Source: Amycolatopsis deserti (GTDB lineage: Bacteria > Actinomycetota > Actinomycetes > Mycobacteriales > Pseudonocardiaceae). Taken from it: DNA of 64,000 nt. Where the stretch lies: NCBI RefSeq assembly GCF_014653945.1, contig NZ_BNAU01000004.1:186001-250000 (forward strand), given 5' to 3'. Below the pieces are notes generated by a model, which saw nothing but the letters and a program-made list of their open reading frames with translations, searched no databases and was not told where the DNA came from. Positions 42,308-51,753 of this stretch are shown here, in pieces. Numbering within the stretch: the first letter of the stretch is position 1; each line of letters starts with the position of its first letter. The position numbers and the translations under genes are program-made.

Positions 42308-43134
42308 AGGTCCACCACCTCAACTGCGGCACCATGCGCCCCCTGGGCGGGCGGCTGATCGACGGCCGCGGCGGGTTCCTGCACCGCGCCGAGCTGGTCT
42401 GCCACTGCCTGCTCGTCGACACCGGCTCCGAGCTGGTCCTGATCGAGACCGGGATGGGCTCACCCGCCGTCGACCGCGCGGACGAGTGGCTCGGCGCGAA
42501 GTTCGTGCGCATGGTCGGTGTGCGGACCTCGGTCGCGGAGACCGCGGCCGAACAGGTCCGCCGGCTGGGCTACCAGGTCGAAGACGTCCGGCACATCATC
42601 CTGACCCACCTCGACCTGGACCACGCCGGCGGACTGGTCGACTTCCCGCACGCCACCGTGCACGTCTACGCCGAGGAGCTGCGTGCGTTGCAGTCACCCC
42701 GCGACGAGAAGGAACGCTGGCGGTACAAGCAGGTCCACTTCGCGCACGGTCCACAGTGGAGCAGTTACCCGGACACCGGCGAGAAGTGGTTCGGCTTCGA
42801 CGCGGTGCGCGAGCTGAAGGGCCTGCCGCCGGAGATCCTGCTCGTCCCGCTGGGCGGGCACACCCGCGGGCACGCCGGGGTCGCGGTGGACACCGGGCAC
42901 GGGTGGCTCCTGCACGCCGGTGACGCGTTCTTCCACCACGGCCAGATCGACCCGGCCCGCCCGCACGCCACCCCGGGCCTCGCGTGGTTCGAGGCCCGGG
43001 TGGAGACCGTGCCGGGCGCGCGGCGGGAGAACCACCGGCGGCTGCGCGAACTGGTGCGCGACCACGGCGACGAGGTCACGGTGCTGTCGGCGCACGATCC
43101 GTATTTCCTGCGGCACGCATCGCGAGCCAGTTGA
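42304..43134 (+). CDS. Metallo-beta-lactamase-fold hydrolase
   Basis: A 276-residue MBL-fold enzyme. The metal motif H-x-H-x-D-H appears in the form LTHLDLDHAGGL, with further ligands in PLGGHTRGHAGVAV, LLHAGDAFFHH and VTVLSAHDPYF. It looks like the N-acyl-homoserine-lactonase/glyoxalase-II-like group that acts on esters or lactones. Co-translated with the TetR gene before it, which points to an inducible hydrolase. The last 59 bp overlap the convergent APC permease gene. Confidence 0.9.
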   Translation: MKVHHLNCGTMRPLGGRLIDGRGGFLHRAELVCHCLLVDTGSELVLIETGMGSPAVDRADEWLGAKFVRMVGVRTSVAETAAEQVRRLGYQVEDVRHIILTHLDLDHAGGLVDFPHATVHVYAEELRALQSPRDEKERWRYKQVHFAHGPQWSSYPDTGEKWFGFDAVRELKGLPPEILLVPLGGHTRGHAGVAVDTGHGWLLHAGDAFFHHGQIDPARPHATPGLAWFEARVETVPGARRENHRRLRELVRDHGDEVTVLSAHDPYFLRHASRAS

Positions 43135-44431
43135 CCACCCACAGCACGACACCGACGCCGAGCAGGATCGCCGCGATCGCGTAGTCCCGCGCCGGACGCC
43201 CGGACAGCGGGCTCACCAGGTACAGGCAGAACACCGCGGCCAGCGCCGGGATGATCGTGGGCGCCCGGAAGTGCGGGTGGTCCACCTTCTCCCGGCGCAG
43301 CACCAGCACCGCCACGTTGACGATGGCGAACACCACCAGCAGCAACAGCGCGGTGGTACCGCCCAGCACGCTGATGTCCACAGTGGACACCAGGATGATG
43401 GCGATGACGCTGGTGAACACGATCGACACCCACGGCGTGCGGCGCAGCGGGTGCACCGTGCCGAGCACCTTCGGGATGATCCGCTCGTTCGACATGCCGT
43501 AGAGCAGGCGGCTGGCCATCAGCATGTTGATCAGGGCCGAGTTGATGACCGCGAACAGGCCGATCGCGGAGAACACCTCGCGCGGGAAGCCGGGCGCACC
43601 GACGTCGAGCACCTTGAGCAGCGCGTTGCTCTTCGCCGCGGCCAGCTCGTCGGGCGGCACCAGCAGGGAAGAGGTCAGCGAGACCAGCACGTAGATGGTG
43701 GCCGCGACGACCATGCCCCACAGCATCGCCTTGGGGAAGATGCGCACCGGGTCGCGGCACTCCTCGGCCATGTTGACCGAGTCCTCGAACCCGACCATCG
43801 CGAAGAACGCCAGCGAGGTCGCCGAGGTGATGGCGACGAGCGCGGTCTGGTCGGCGGTGTCGAACTCGACCAGGCGGCCGGGGTCTCCGGCGCCGTTGAG
43901 CACCGCCCAGACGCCGACGCCGACGATGATCAGCAGGCCGGACAGCTCGATGCAGGTGAGCACGACGTTGGTCTTGACCGACTCGCTGACGCCGCGGAAG
44001 TTGATGGCGGCCAGGCCGACGATGAACAGCGGCGCGATCAGCCAGCCCGGGAGGTCGACGAACTCCTTGAGGTAGGTGTTGGCGAACGCGATCGCGGCCG
44101 AGGAGGCCGACGTGATGCCCGAGCACATGACCGCGAAGGCGACCATGAACGTCAGGAACGGGGTGCGGAACGCGCGGTTGGTGTACAGCGCGGCACCCGC
44201 CGCTCTCGGGTACTTGCCGACCAGTTCCAGGTAGCTGAACGCGGTCATGAACGCGACCACGAACGCCAGCAGGAACGGCAGCCACAGCGCGCCGCCGACG
44301 CGGCCGGCCACCTGCCCGGTCAGGGCGTAGACGCCGGTGCCGATGATGTCCCCGACCACGAAGAACAGCAGCAGCTTCGGACCGATGACCCGGTTGAGTG
44401 CGGGTTCCTGAGTAGTGCTCACCTCAGCCAT
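43076..44431 (-). CDS. APC-family amino acid/polyamine permease
   Basis: A 451-residue membrane protein with about 12 transmembrane segments. It has the first-helix signature GPKLLLFFVVGDIIGTGVYALTGQ (broken helix with Gly-rich centre), FSYLELVGKYPRAAGAALYT in helix 3 and FFAMVGFEDSVNMAEECRDP in the loop after helix 6, as in cationic amino acid transporters. It takes up an amino acid or amine with a proton. ATG start. No neighbouring catabolic gene explains the substrate. The 3' end overlaps the metallo-hydrolase gene by 59 bp. Confidence 0.92.
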   Translation of the reverse strand: MAEVSTTQEPALNRVIGPKLLLFFVVGDIIGTGVYALTGQVAGRVGGALWLPFLLAFVVAFMTAFSYLELVGKYPRAAGAALYTNRAFRTPFLTFMVAFAVMCSGITSASSAAIAFANTYLKEFVDLPGWLIAPLFIVGLAAINFRGVSESVKTNVVLTCIELSGLLIIVGVGVWAVLNGAGDPGRLVEFDTADQTALVAITSATSLAFFAMVGFEDSVNMAEECRDPVRIFPKAMLWGMVVAATIYVLVSLTSSLLVPPDELAAAKSNALLKVLDVGAPGFPREVFSAIGLFAVINSALINMLMASRLLYGMSNERIIPKVLGTVHPLRRTPWVSIVFTSVIAIILVSTVDISVLGGTTALLLLVVFAIVNVAVLVLRREKVDHPHFRAPTIIPALAAVFCLYLVSPLSGRPARDYAIAAILLGVGVVLWVVNWLAMRAAGNTDRAPTAP

Positions 44432-44544
44432 GCCGGGAAAGTGTGCACCAATCCGATTTGCCCGGCCACGCTTTCGGGGGAATGCCCGCCGTTCGGATCA
44501 ACGGGTGGCACGCGTGGCCGGCCGGGTCGCGGGTAACCGGGGGC

Positions 44545-45027
44545 GTGGACGGTTTCCTGGCGATCTACCTCAACGACCAGCTCGCGCTGGGCGTGGGCTG
44601 GCGCGAACTGGCCCGGCGGGCCGCGGGCAACAACCGCGGCACCGCGGTGGGCGAAGCACTCGACCGGGTGGCGACGGAGATCGCCGAGGACGTCGACACC
44701 TTCCGGTCGATCATGGACCACCTCGGGGTCCGCCAGAACCCGCTGAAGACGGCGGCGGTGTTCGGGGCGGAGCGGCTGGCCCGGTTCAAGCCGAACGGGC
44801 GGCTGCTGGGCTACTCGCCGTTGAGCCGCTTCCTGGAGCTGGAAGTGCTGACCATGGGGATCGACGGGAAGAAGCAGCTCTGGACGACGCTGCGCGACCT
44901 GGCCGGACTCGCCGACCAGGTGCCCGGGGTGGATTTCGACGCGCTGATCGAGCGGGCGGCGGGCCAGCGCGCGCTGCTGGAGCCGCACCGCGTCCAGGCC
45001 GGCCAGGAGGCGTTCAGCGGCGGGTGA
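44545..45027 (+). CDS. Conserved-looking protein of unknown function
   Basis: A 160-residue mostly helical soluble protein from a GTG start (VDGFLAIYLNDQLALGVGWR). Regular amphipathic helices follow (ALDRVATEIAEDVDTFRSIM, TTLRDLAGLADQVPGVDFDA) plus an invariant-looking loop RFKPNGRLLGYSPLSRFLEL. It has no signal or membrane segment. The four-helix character recalls ferritin-like or hemerythrin-like folds, but no metal-ligand set was identified. It ends exactly at the stop of the convergent MFS gene. The upstream open frame is not credible because it runs into the permease promoter. Confidence 0.75.
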   Translation: MDGFLAIYLNDQLALGVGWRELARRAAGNNRGTAVGEALDRVATEIAEDVDTFRSIMDHLGVRQNPLKTAAVFGAERLARFKPNGRLLGYSPLSRFLELEVLTMGIDGKKQLWTTLRDLAGLADQVPGVDFDALIERAAGQRALLEPHRVQAGQEAFSGG

Positions 45028-46320
45028 TCACGACGAACTCGTGACCGCCGCGGCGCGGTAGCGCCAGAACGCGGGCAGCAGCGCGACGGCGATCGCGATG
45101 AAGACGATCACCAGCACGCCGCCACCGCTCGCCGCGGCGGCCGTGCCCACCGCGGCCGCGGTCCAGCCGTGCGTGAGGTCCGCCAGCCGCGGCCCGCCCG
45201 CGACGACGACCGTGAACGCGCCCTGCATGCGGCCGCGCATCTCGTCGGTCGCGGCCATCACCAGGATCGCCTGGCGGTAGATCGCGCTGACCATGTCCGC
45301 CGCGCCGGCCAGGCACAGGAACACCACCGCCAGCCACAGCGAGTCGGACAACCCGAACCCGATCACCGCCCCGCCCCACGCGCAGATCGCGACCGTCACC
45401 GCCACGCCCTGCCGCCGAACCCGGCCGAGCCAGCCGGAGAACAACCCGATGACCACCGAGCCGATCGGGATCGCCGCGTACAGCCAGCCCAGGGCGAGCC
45501 CGCCGCCGGGCGGGTCGCCGAAGGTCCGCTCGGCCATCTCCGGGAACAGGGCGCGCGGCATGCCGGCGACCATCGCGATGATGTCCACGACGAACGACGC
45601 GAGCAGGACCTTCTGGGTGCCCATGTAGCGGAAGCCGTCGAGGACGTCCTTGAGGCCGGCGGCGCGGACGGTGCCGGACAGCGGTGGCAGCGGGGGCAGC
45701 CGCCAGACCGAGAAGAGCGCGATGACCAGGGCGATCGTGTCGATGAGGTAGAGCGTGGGCAGGCCGATCACCGGCATCAGGGCGCCGGCGGCCATCGGCC
45801 CGAACACCATGCCGAACGTGTTCACGGTGCCGGACAGCGCGGCCGCCGCCGGCAGCAGCTCCGGCTCGATCAGCCGGGCCACGATCGCGCTGCGGGTCGG
45901 CATGTTGATCGCGAAGAACGCCTGGTTGAACGCCAGGAGCACGAAGACCAGCCACACCGAGCCGACGTCGAAGTACGCCTGCGCCCACAGCAGGGCGGAC
46001 ACCACCGCGATGCCGGCGTTGCCGAAGATGAGCAGCTTGCGGCGGTCGACGGTGTCGGCGATCGCGCCGCCCCACAGTCCGAAGACGAGCAGCGGAACGA
46101 GCGCGACGATGCCGGTCAGGCCGACGTACCCGGACGAGCCGGTGAGGTCGAAGACCTGCTTCGGCACGGCGACCGTGGTGAGCTGACTGCCGATCGCGGT
46201 GATCGCGGTGCCGGTGAACAGGCGCCGGAAGGCGGGCGTGCGCAGCGGCCGCACGTCCACGACCACCGATTTTAGCAGTTTGCGCTTCTTGCCCCGTTGT
46301 GACCCGGCCTCGACACTCAC
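45028..46320 (-). CDS. MFS transporter (EntS-like exporter)
   Basis: A 430-residue 12-TM transporter. A 30-residue basic cytosolic start precedes helix 1 (FRRLFTGTAITAIGSQLTTV). The loop 2-3 motif GGAIADTVDRRKLL is the MFS signature, and helices 7-12 follow a central hydrophilic loop. The pattern is that of the enterobactin exporter EntS and multidrug exporters of the same family. GTG start. A TTAGC(N3)GCTAA palindrome lies 11 bp upstream. Substrate unknown; an iron chelator is one option. Confidence 0.9.
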   Translation of the reverse strand: MSVEAGSQRGKKRKLLKSVVVDVRPLRTPAFRRLFTGTAITAIGSQLTTVAVPKQVFDLTGSSGYVGLTGIVALVPLLVFGLWGGAIADTVDRRKLLIFGNAGIAVVSALLWAQAYFDVGSVWLVFVLLAFNQAFFAINMPTRSAIVARLIEPELLPAAAALSGTVNTFGMVFGPMAAGALMPVIGLPTLYLIDTIALVIALFSVWRLPPLPPLSGTVRAAGLKDVLDGFRYMGTQKVLLASFVVDIIAMVAGMPRALFPEMAERTFGDPPGGGLALGWLYAAIPIGSVVIGLFSGWLGRVRRQGVAVTVAICAWGGAVIGFGLSDSLWLAVVFLCLAGAADMVSAIYRQAILVMAATDEMRGRMQGAFTVVVAGGPRLADLTHGWTAAAVGTAAAASGGGVLVIVFIAIAVALLPAFWRYRAAAVTSSS

Positions 46321-46331
46321 AACCGGCCAGT

Positions 46332-46344
46332 TTAGCCGCGCTAA
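46332..46344. promoter_or_regulatory. TTAGC(N3)GCTAA palindrome before the MFS gene
   Basis: TTAGCCGCGCTAA is a perfect 13-bp inverted repeat about 12 bp upstream of the MFS GTG start. It may be the operator of an unidentified repressor. It does not match the DtxR iron box. Confidence 0.4.
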
Positions 46345-46388
46345 CTAACGAAGCGCCGGTGATTTACCTCGCCAGCGCGTTCGGCGGC

Positions 46389-47060
46389 TCAGGGGGCGAC
46401 GCGCTCGATGTGCCACCCGTCCTGGGTGCGCACGTACCGCAGCCGGTCGTGCAGCCGGTTCTGCTGTCCCTGCCAGAACTCGACGACCTCGGGCCGGATG
46501 CGCCACCCGCCCCAGTGCGGGGGCAGCGGCACCTCCTCGACGTCGCTGAAGCGGCGCTCGATCGACGACAGGGCGACGTCCAGGTCGCGACGGCTCGTCA
46601 CGACCTTCGACTGCGGCGACGCCCAGGCCCCGAGCTGCGAGCCGCGCGGGCGCTGCTTCCAGTACTCGGCGGTCTCCTTGACGTTGACCTTCTCCACCTC
46701 GCCGCGCACGGTCACCTGCCGCTGCAGCGCGTACCAGGGGAAGGTCGCCGACGCGTACCGGGTCACGGTCAGGTCGTGGCTCTTGTTGGAGGTGTAGTTC
46801 GTGTAGAACACGACACCGCGCTCGTCGAGGCCCTTGCACAGCACGGTGCGGGAGGACGGACGGCCTTCGGCGTCGGCGGTGGCCAGCACCATCGCGTTCG
46901 GCTCGGCGACCCCAGCGGCGATGGCCTGGTTCAGCCAGTCCTGCAACTGCTCGGTCCAGCTGCCGGCCAGGTCGGCCTCGTCCAGCGCCTCACCGTCGTA
47001 GGCCACCCGCATGCCGGGAAGGCGTACCGCAACGTCGTCGATGTTTTCGACCTCTGGCAT
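46389..47060 (-). CDS. pdxH: Pyridoxamine 5'-phosphate oxidase
   Basis: A 223-residue FMN enzyme, with PNAMVLATADAEGRPSSRTV, LCKGLDERGVVFYTNYTSNK (FMN phosphate contacts), ATFPWYALQRQVTVRGEVEKV and a C-terminal RIRPEVVEFWQGQQNRLHDR. It converts pyridoxamine or pyridoxine 5'-phosphate to pyridoxal 5'-phosphate. ATG with GGAGGTTGG close before it. It lies 21 bp after ureD on the same strand and may be co-transcribed with the urease genes. PLP made here is needed by SerC, encoded 8 kb away. Confidence 0.95.
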   Translation of the reverse strand: MPEVENIDDVAVRLPGMRVAYDGEALDEADLAGSWTEQLQDWLNQAIAAGVAEPNAMVLATADAEGRPSSRTVLCKGLDERGVVFYTNYTSNKSHDLTVTRYASATFPWYALQRQVTVRGEVEKVNVKETAEYWKQRPRGSQLGAWASPQSKVVTSRRDLDVALSSIERRFSDVEEVPLPPHWGGWRIRPEVVEFWQGQQNRLHDRLRYVRTQDGWHIERVAP

Positions 47061-47081
47061 GTGCCAACCTCCGCGACCCGC

Positions 47082-47852
47082 TTACTCACCCGTAACAGCC
47101 CACGTTAGGGCCTGGGCAGCCGCTCCGAAAGCCGACGAACGGTGACTCCGGCCACGACCCAGCAGCTCCTCGGCGGTCACGGTGTCCGGGGCGAGCGCGG
47201 TGATCAGGAACCCGGCGACCGGCAGCGGGGTCACCGCCCACCAGTCGCCGCTCGACGGCTCCGCCACTTCGTCGCCGATCAGCAGCTCCGTGGCGAGCAC
47301 GCGGTGCCCGGCCAGGACCGCCGCGCTGGCGTCGAGGGCCGGGTCGCCGACGGTGAGGGTCTGGTCCAGCACCGGCCTGCCGCCGGAGGTGACGCGCTGC
47401 GACGTGGTGAGACGTCCGGGTGCTTCACCCGCGCGGCCGAGGACCAGCACCTCCCGCGTGCGGAACCGTGCGGTCCCGTCGAGGATCGCGACCAGCTCCG
47501 CGGTGTGCCGGGCCCGCGCGGTGACCACCGTCGGCTCCGGCCGGTACTCCAGCGAACCGCCGGGGCCGACCTCGACGCGCACCGACGACGTGCTGGCCGC
47601 GCCGGCCGGCCCGGGCAGCGCGAGCGTCGCGGCGACCCCGGACAGGCGCAGGTCCGCGCCCGGACCGACGACGATCTCCAGCGCCAGCTCGTCGCCGCCG
47701 AGCGGGGAGGTCGCCGAGTTCACCAGGTGGACCTGTGCCGCCGGGCCGGACCCGCGCCGCGGCACCAGGGTCAGCGGCGCCATCGACGTCAGCTCCCGCA
47801 GCACCGTCCGCCCGCCGGCGACCTCGGCGACGAGCCGCGCGTGCGCCTTCAC
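47082..47852 (-). CDS. ureD: Urease accessory protein UreD
   Basis: A 256-residue UreD/UreH protein: [20 protein letters not shown] at the start, [12 protein letters not shown], then [26 protein letters not shown], typical of the family's beta-helical fold. It forms the UreDFG complex that helps load nickel and carbamylate the active-site lysine. The GTG start overlaps the ureG stop (GTGA). Last gene of ureABCFGD. Confidence 0.92.
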   Translation of the reverse strand: MKAHARLVAEVAGGRTVLRELTSMAPLTLVPRRGSGPAAQVHLVNSATSPLGGDELALEIVVGPGADLRLSGVAATLALPGPAGAASTSSVRVEVGPGGSLEYRPEPTVVTARARHTAELVAILDGTARFRTREVLVLGRAGEAPGRLTTSQRVTSGGRPVLDQTLTVGDPALDASAAVLAGHRVLATELLIGDEVAEPSSGDWWAVTPLPVAGFLITALAPDTVTAEELLGRGRSHRSSAFGAAAQALTWAVTGE

Positions 47853-48547
47853 CCGGCCAGCTGCTCGCGCACCCACGCCGCCACGTCGGGCGCGTCCGGC
47901 GTGCGCACCAGCGACTGCGTGATCACCGGCAGGTCGCCGCGCATGCGGTGCGCGTCGGAGGTCATCACGTCCATGTCGGCGTTCACCAGGTGCGCGATGT
48001 CGATCTTGTTGATGACGAGCAGGTCAGCGGTCGTGACACCCGGCCCGCCCTTGCGCGGCACCTTGTCCCCGCCCGCCACGTCGACCACGAAGATCTGGCT
48101 GTCCGCCAGGCCCCGGCTGAACACCGCGGTCAGGTTGTCCCCGCCGCTTTCGATGATCACCAGCTCCAGGCCGGGGAACCGGTCTTCGAGCCGTTCCACC
48201 GCGTCGAGGTTGGCGGTGATGTCGTCGCGGATCGCGGTGTGCGGGCAGGCGCCGGTCTGCACGGCCTCGATCCGATCCGGGTCGAGCACGCCGGCCTTGC
48301 GCAGGAAGTCGGCGTCCTCGGTGGTGTAGATGTCGTTGGTCACCACGGCGAGGTCGATCTCGTCGCCGAGCGCCCGGCACAGCGCTGCGGTCAGCGCGGT
48401 CTTGCCGCTGCCGACCGGACCGCCGATGCCGATGCGGAACGCGCGGCCGCGCGCGGGCGGCGGCTCGTACCGATCGGGTTCGGTGGCGGTGGGGTCGAAG
48501 TTGACCGGGTGCACGTGGCCGTGCCCGTGTCCGTGTTCAGCTGGCAA
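47849..48547 (-). CDS. ureG: Urease accessory GTPase UreG
   Basis: A 232-residue GTPase. P-loop [37 protein letters not shown], the metal motif [12 protein letters not shown] (Cys-Pro-His), [12 protein letters not shown] and the base-specificity segment [14 protein letters not shown] are all UreG hallmarks. The start is uncertain. The TTG at 48547 is used because it includes the His-rich [10 protein letters not shown] tail typical of UreG; a GTG at 48514 would remove most of it. Overlaps ureF by 11 bp. Delivers nickel to urease. Confidence 0.92.
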   Translation of the reverse strand: MPAEHGHGHGHVHPVNFDPTATEPDRYEPPPARGRAFRIGIGGPVGSGKTALTAALCRALGDEIDLAVVTNDIYTTEDADFLRKAGVLDPDRIEAVQTGACPHTAIRDDITANLDAVERLEDRFPGLELVIIESGGDNLTAVFSRGLADSQIFVVDVAGGDKVPRKGGPGVTTADLLVINKIDIAHLVNADMDVMTSDAHRMRGDLPVITQSLVRTPDAPDVAAWVREQLAG

Positions 48548-49202
48548 AGAGACGCACCTCTTCCTCGTGGTGGCGCACGTGTGCTTCGGCGAGCAGGTCC
48601 AGCGCGGGTGATCCGGGCGACGGCAGCCGGGCCGGGTCGGTCCCGGAGTAGCCCGCCGCCTGCTCGGCGACCGCCTCCAGGTCCGGCCCCAGCGCGGCCA
48701 CCATCGCGTTGACGGTGAACGGGTCGAAGCCCAGCAACCGGACCGCCGCACTGGCCGGACCGCTAACCGCGAGGTAGCCGACGGCCAGGGCGGCATCCCG
48801 TGGCGTGCCGCCGGACACGCCGGTGAGCGCGCCGGTGATGATCGGGTGGTGCGGGCGCGGGGTGGCGGCCAGCAGCTCGTCGATCACCGGCGACGGCCAG
48901 GCGATCCGGCCGGCTCGCGCCGTGCCACGGCCCTGGGCGCGCGATGCCGCACGCTGGGCCGGCGAAGGCGTGCGGGCGTCGAGCTCCTCGTCCAGCCGCG
49001 TCCACTGTCCACTCCCGACGGAGGCGGACGCGAAGACGGCGGCGAGGTATCCGGCCGTCCACAAGCGACCGCGCAGGAACCCGGGCAGGTCGGCGGTGGT
49101 GCGGATCAGCCCGCGGGCGACGGCCTCCTCCAGCCCGCCGGAGTGCACGTGCCCGCCGCCCGGGAACCGGGAGTCGGCGAGCAGGATCGCGGAGATGCCC
49201 AT
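48537..49202 (-). CDS. ureF: Urease accessory protein UreF
   Basis: A 221-residue helical protein. It opens [27 protein letters not shown], the classic UreF start, and has [23 protein letters not shown] and [19 protein letters not shown] later. UreF acts as a gate for UreG GTPase activity in the activation complex. The start overlaps the ureC stop by one base (TGATG). Frames reading through the previous gene are shadows. Confidence 0.92.
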   Translation of the reverse strand: MGISAILLADSRFPGGGHVHSGGLEEAVARGLIRTTADLPGFLRGRLWTAGYLAAVFASASVGSGQWTRLDEELDARTPSPAQRAASRAQGRGTARAGRIAWPSPVIDELLAATPRPHHPIITGALTGVSGGTPRDAALAVGYLAVSGPASAAVRLLGFDPFTVNAMVAALGPDLEAVAEQAAGYSGTDPARLPSPGSPALDLLAEAHVRHHEEEVRLFAS

Positions 49203-50908
49203 CAGAACAGGAAGTACCGCTGGGCCATGGGCAGTTCGGCGACCGGCTGCGGTTCGATCAGCTCCCCGTCGACGTGCACCGCGAAGCTGTCCGCGTCGAC
49301 CTGGATGTCCGGCAGCGCGTCGTTGAGCACCATGTCGGCCTTGGTCACGCGGCGCACGTTGCGAACCGGCACCAACCGCCGGGTCACCGGCAGATCGGTC
49401 TCGAGCGCTTCGGGCGCGACGAAGTAGAGGCTGCTCGCCGCGGCCACGGACGGCGCGGCGCCGAACATGGGCCGCGCGAGCACCGGCTGCGGGGTCGGGA
49501 TGGAGGCGTTCGCATCCCCCATCGCGGCCCACGCCACGAAGCCGCCTTTGAGGACCACGTGCGGTTTGACGCCGAAGAACTTGGGCTCCCACAGCACCAG
49601 ATCGGCCAGCTTGCCGACCTCGACCGAGCCGATCTCGCCGTCCATGCCGTGCGCGATGGCCGGGTTGATCGTGTACTTGGCGACATAGCGACGGGCCCGC
49701 AGGTTGTCCGCCGCGCCGTCGCCGGGCAGGGCGCCCCGGCGGCGTTTCATGACGTGCGCGGTCTGCCAGGTCCGGATGATCACCTCACCGATCCGGCCCA
49801 TCGCCTGCGAGTCCGAGCTCATCATCGAGATCGCGCCGAGGTCGTGCAGCACGTCCTCGGCGGCGATGGTGCTCGGGCGGATGCGGCTTTCGGCGAAGGC
49901 CAGGTCCTCGGGCACCGACGGGTTCAGGTGGTGGCACACCATGAGCATGTCGAGGTGCTCGTCGAGGGTGTTGACGGTGTGCGGGCGGGTCGGGTTGGTC
50001 GACGAAGGCAGGAAGTTCGGCAGCCCGGCGACCTTGATGATGTCCGGCGCGTGGCCGCCACCGGCGCCCTCGGTGTGGTAGGCGTTGATCGAGCGGCCGC
50101 CCACCGCGTCCACTGTGGACTCCAGGAACCCGGCCTCGTTGAGCGTGTCGGTGTGGATCGCCACCTGCACCCCGGATTCGTCCGCCACCGACAGGCACGC
50201 GTCGATCGCGGCCGGGGTGGTGCCCCAGTCCTCGTGCAGCTTGAACCCGCCCGCGCCGGCCGCCAGCTGTTCCCGCAGCGCCTCGGGCCGGACCGTGTTT
50301 CCCTTGCCCAGCAACAGCACGTTGACCGGCTGGCCGTCCATCGCCCGCAGCATCCGGGCCAGGTTCCACGGGCCGGGCGTGACGGTGGTGGCCTTGGTGC
50401 CCTCCGACGGGCCGGTGCCGCCGCCGACGAGCGTGGTCAGACCGGAGGCCAGCGCGGTGTCGACGAGCTGGGGGCAGATGAAGTGCACGTGGCAGTCGAC
50501 GCCACCCGCGGTGAGGATCTTGCCGTTGCCGGACAGGATCTCCGTGGCCGGGCCGATCACCAGGTTCGGGTCGACGCCGTCCATGGTGTCCGGGTTGCCC
50601 GCCTTGCCGATGCCGACGATCCGGCCATCGCGCACGCCGACGTCGGCCTTGACCACGCCCCAGTGGTCGAGCACGACCGCCCCGGTGATGACGAGGTCCG
50701 GCGCACCCTCGGCGCGGGTCGCCATGCCCTGGCCCATCGACTCGCGGATCACCTTGCCGCCGCCGAAGAGCACCTCGTCGCCGGAGCCGGCGCCCATGCT
50801 GCGGTCCTCGGTGACCTCGATGAGCAGGTCGGTGTCAGCCAGCCGGACCCGGTCGCCGACGGTGGGCCCGAACAGCTCGGCGTAGCGCTCGCGGTCGATG
50901 CTGCTCAC
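49202..50908 (-). CDS. ureC: Urease alpha subunit
   Basis: A 568-residue catalytic subunit. It has [20 protein letters not shown] at the start, the nickel ligands in [12 protein letters not shown] (His-x-His), the carbamylated lysine in [13 protein letters not shown], His ligands in [10 protein letters not shown] and [15 protein letters not shown], and the mobile flap with catalytic His ([20 protein letters not shown]). Hydrolyses urea to ammonia and carbamate in the cytosol. Overlaps ureB by 4 bp and ureF by 1 bp. Full family length. Confidence 0.97.
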   Translation of the reverse strand: MSSIDRERYAELFGPTVGDRVRLADTDLLIEVTEDRSMGAGSGDEVLFGGGKVIRESMGQGMATRAEGAPDLVITGAVVLDHWGVVKADVGVRDGRIVGIGKAGNPDTMDGVDPNLVIGPATEILSGNGKILTAGGVDCHVHFICPQLVDTALASGLTTLVGGGTGPSEGTKATTVTPGPWNLARMLRAMDGQPVNVLLLGKGNTVRPEALREQLAAGAGGFKLHEDWGTTPAAIDACLSVADESGVQVAIHTDTLNEAGFLESTVDAVGGRSINAYHTEGAGGGHAPDIIKVAGLPNFLPSSTNPTRPHTVNTLDEHLDMLMVCHHLNPSVPEDLAFAESRIRPSTIAAEDVLHDLGAISMMSSDSQAMGRIGEVIIRTWQTAHVMKRRRGALPGDGAADNLRARRYVAKYTINPAIAHGMDGEIGSVEVGKLADLVLWEPKFFGVKPHVVLKGGFVAWAAMGDANASIPTPQPVLARPMFGAAPSVAAASSLYFVAPEALETDLPVTRRLVPVRNVRRVTKADMVLNDALPDIQVDADSFAVHVDGELIEPQPVAELPMAQRYFLF

Positions 50909-51201
50909 TCGCCGTCCTTCCGCAGGCCGGGGACCACCCGGCGGCCGGCCAGCGGCACCAGGCCGACCTCGCGCTCGACGCCGGGTTCGAAGCGGACGGA
51001 GGTGCCGGCGGGGATGTCCAGGCGGTGACCGCGGGCCGCCTGGCGGTCGAATTGGAGGGCGGGGTTCGTCACCGCGAAGTGGTAGTGCGAGCCGACCTGG
51101 ACCGGGCGGTCCCCGGTGTTGCTCACGCGCAGTCGCACGCGCGGGCGGCCCGGATTCAGCTCGACGGGTGATCCGGCCGGGATGATCTCTCCTGGACGCA
51201 C
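50905..51201 (-). CDS. ureB: Urease beta subunit
   Basis: A 98-residue beta subunit with the invariant [19 protein letters not shown] start and [18 protein letters not shown] core, then [18 protein letters not shown] start, 9 bp after ureA. It stabilises the trimer of the alpha subunit. Stop overlaps the ureC start (ATGA). Confidence 0.95.
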   Translation of the reverse strand: MRPGEIIPAGSPVELNPGRPRVRLRVSNTGDRPVQVGSHYHFAVTNPALQFDRQAARGHRLDIPAGTSVRFEPGVEREVGLVPLAGRRVVPGLRKDGE

Positions 51202-51210
51202 GCGCGCTCC

Positions 51211-51513
51211 TCAGACGATCGGGTCGTGCACGGTGACGAGCTTCGTGCCGTCCGGGAAGGTGGCCTCGACCTGGACGGAGTCGACCATCTCGGGCACCCC
51301 GTCGAGCACCTGGTCGCGGGACAGCACGGACCGGCCGCTGGACATCAGCTCGGCGACGGTGCGGCCGTCGCGGGCGCCCTCCAGCACGTGGTCGGTGATG
51401 AGGGCGACGGCCTCCGGGTAGTTCAGGCGGACGCCGCGCTCGAGCCGGCGCCGGGCCACGTCGGCGGCGACGTGGACGAGCAGCTTGTCGCGCTCCTGGG
51501 GGCTCAAGTGCAT
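51211..51513 (-). CDS. ureA: Urease gamma subunit
   Basis: A 100-residue gamma subunit: [40 protein letters not shown] and [20 protein letters not shown] are all typical. First gene of ureABCFGD (no ureE). It is divergent from citrate synthase 2; the 240-bp region between (51514-51753) probably holds promoters for both. No clear operator was recognised there. Confidence 0.95.
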   Translation of the reverse strand: MHLSPQERDKLLVHVAADVARRRLERGVRLNYPEAVALITDHVLEGARDGRTVAELMSSGRSVLSRDQVLDGVPEMVDSVQVEATFPDGTKLVTVHDPIV

Positions 51514-51753
51514 GGGCTCAGGTCTATCACCGCACCGAGGGCGACACGCGCGGAAGAAACACAGGATTTACGTGCGAACGACCCGTCCGGCTGAATCGTT
51601 CTCGTAATCGTGACCGAAACCACCGCTTTCTTCGATTGCTACTCCGCCGTTCGAGGGGCATGGTGTGGTCACCGTGCGACGAGGCGCCCCGAGCGCGTCA
51701 CGCGCGCGTAACAGCTTCCTGTCGGGGAAATGCGCAGCGAAAGGTTTCCACCA

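Noticed and set aside
51514..51753. GlnR-type box (GTnAC/GAAAC) between ureA and citrate synthase 2
   Set aside because: Strings such as GTAAT(N7)GAAAC near 51605 come close, but spacing is off by one and the second half-site is missing. Nitrogen control of urease is plausible but not supported by sequence here.
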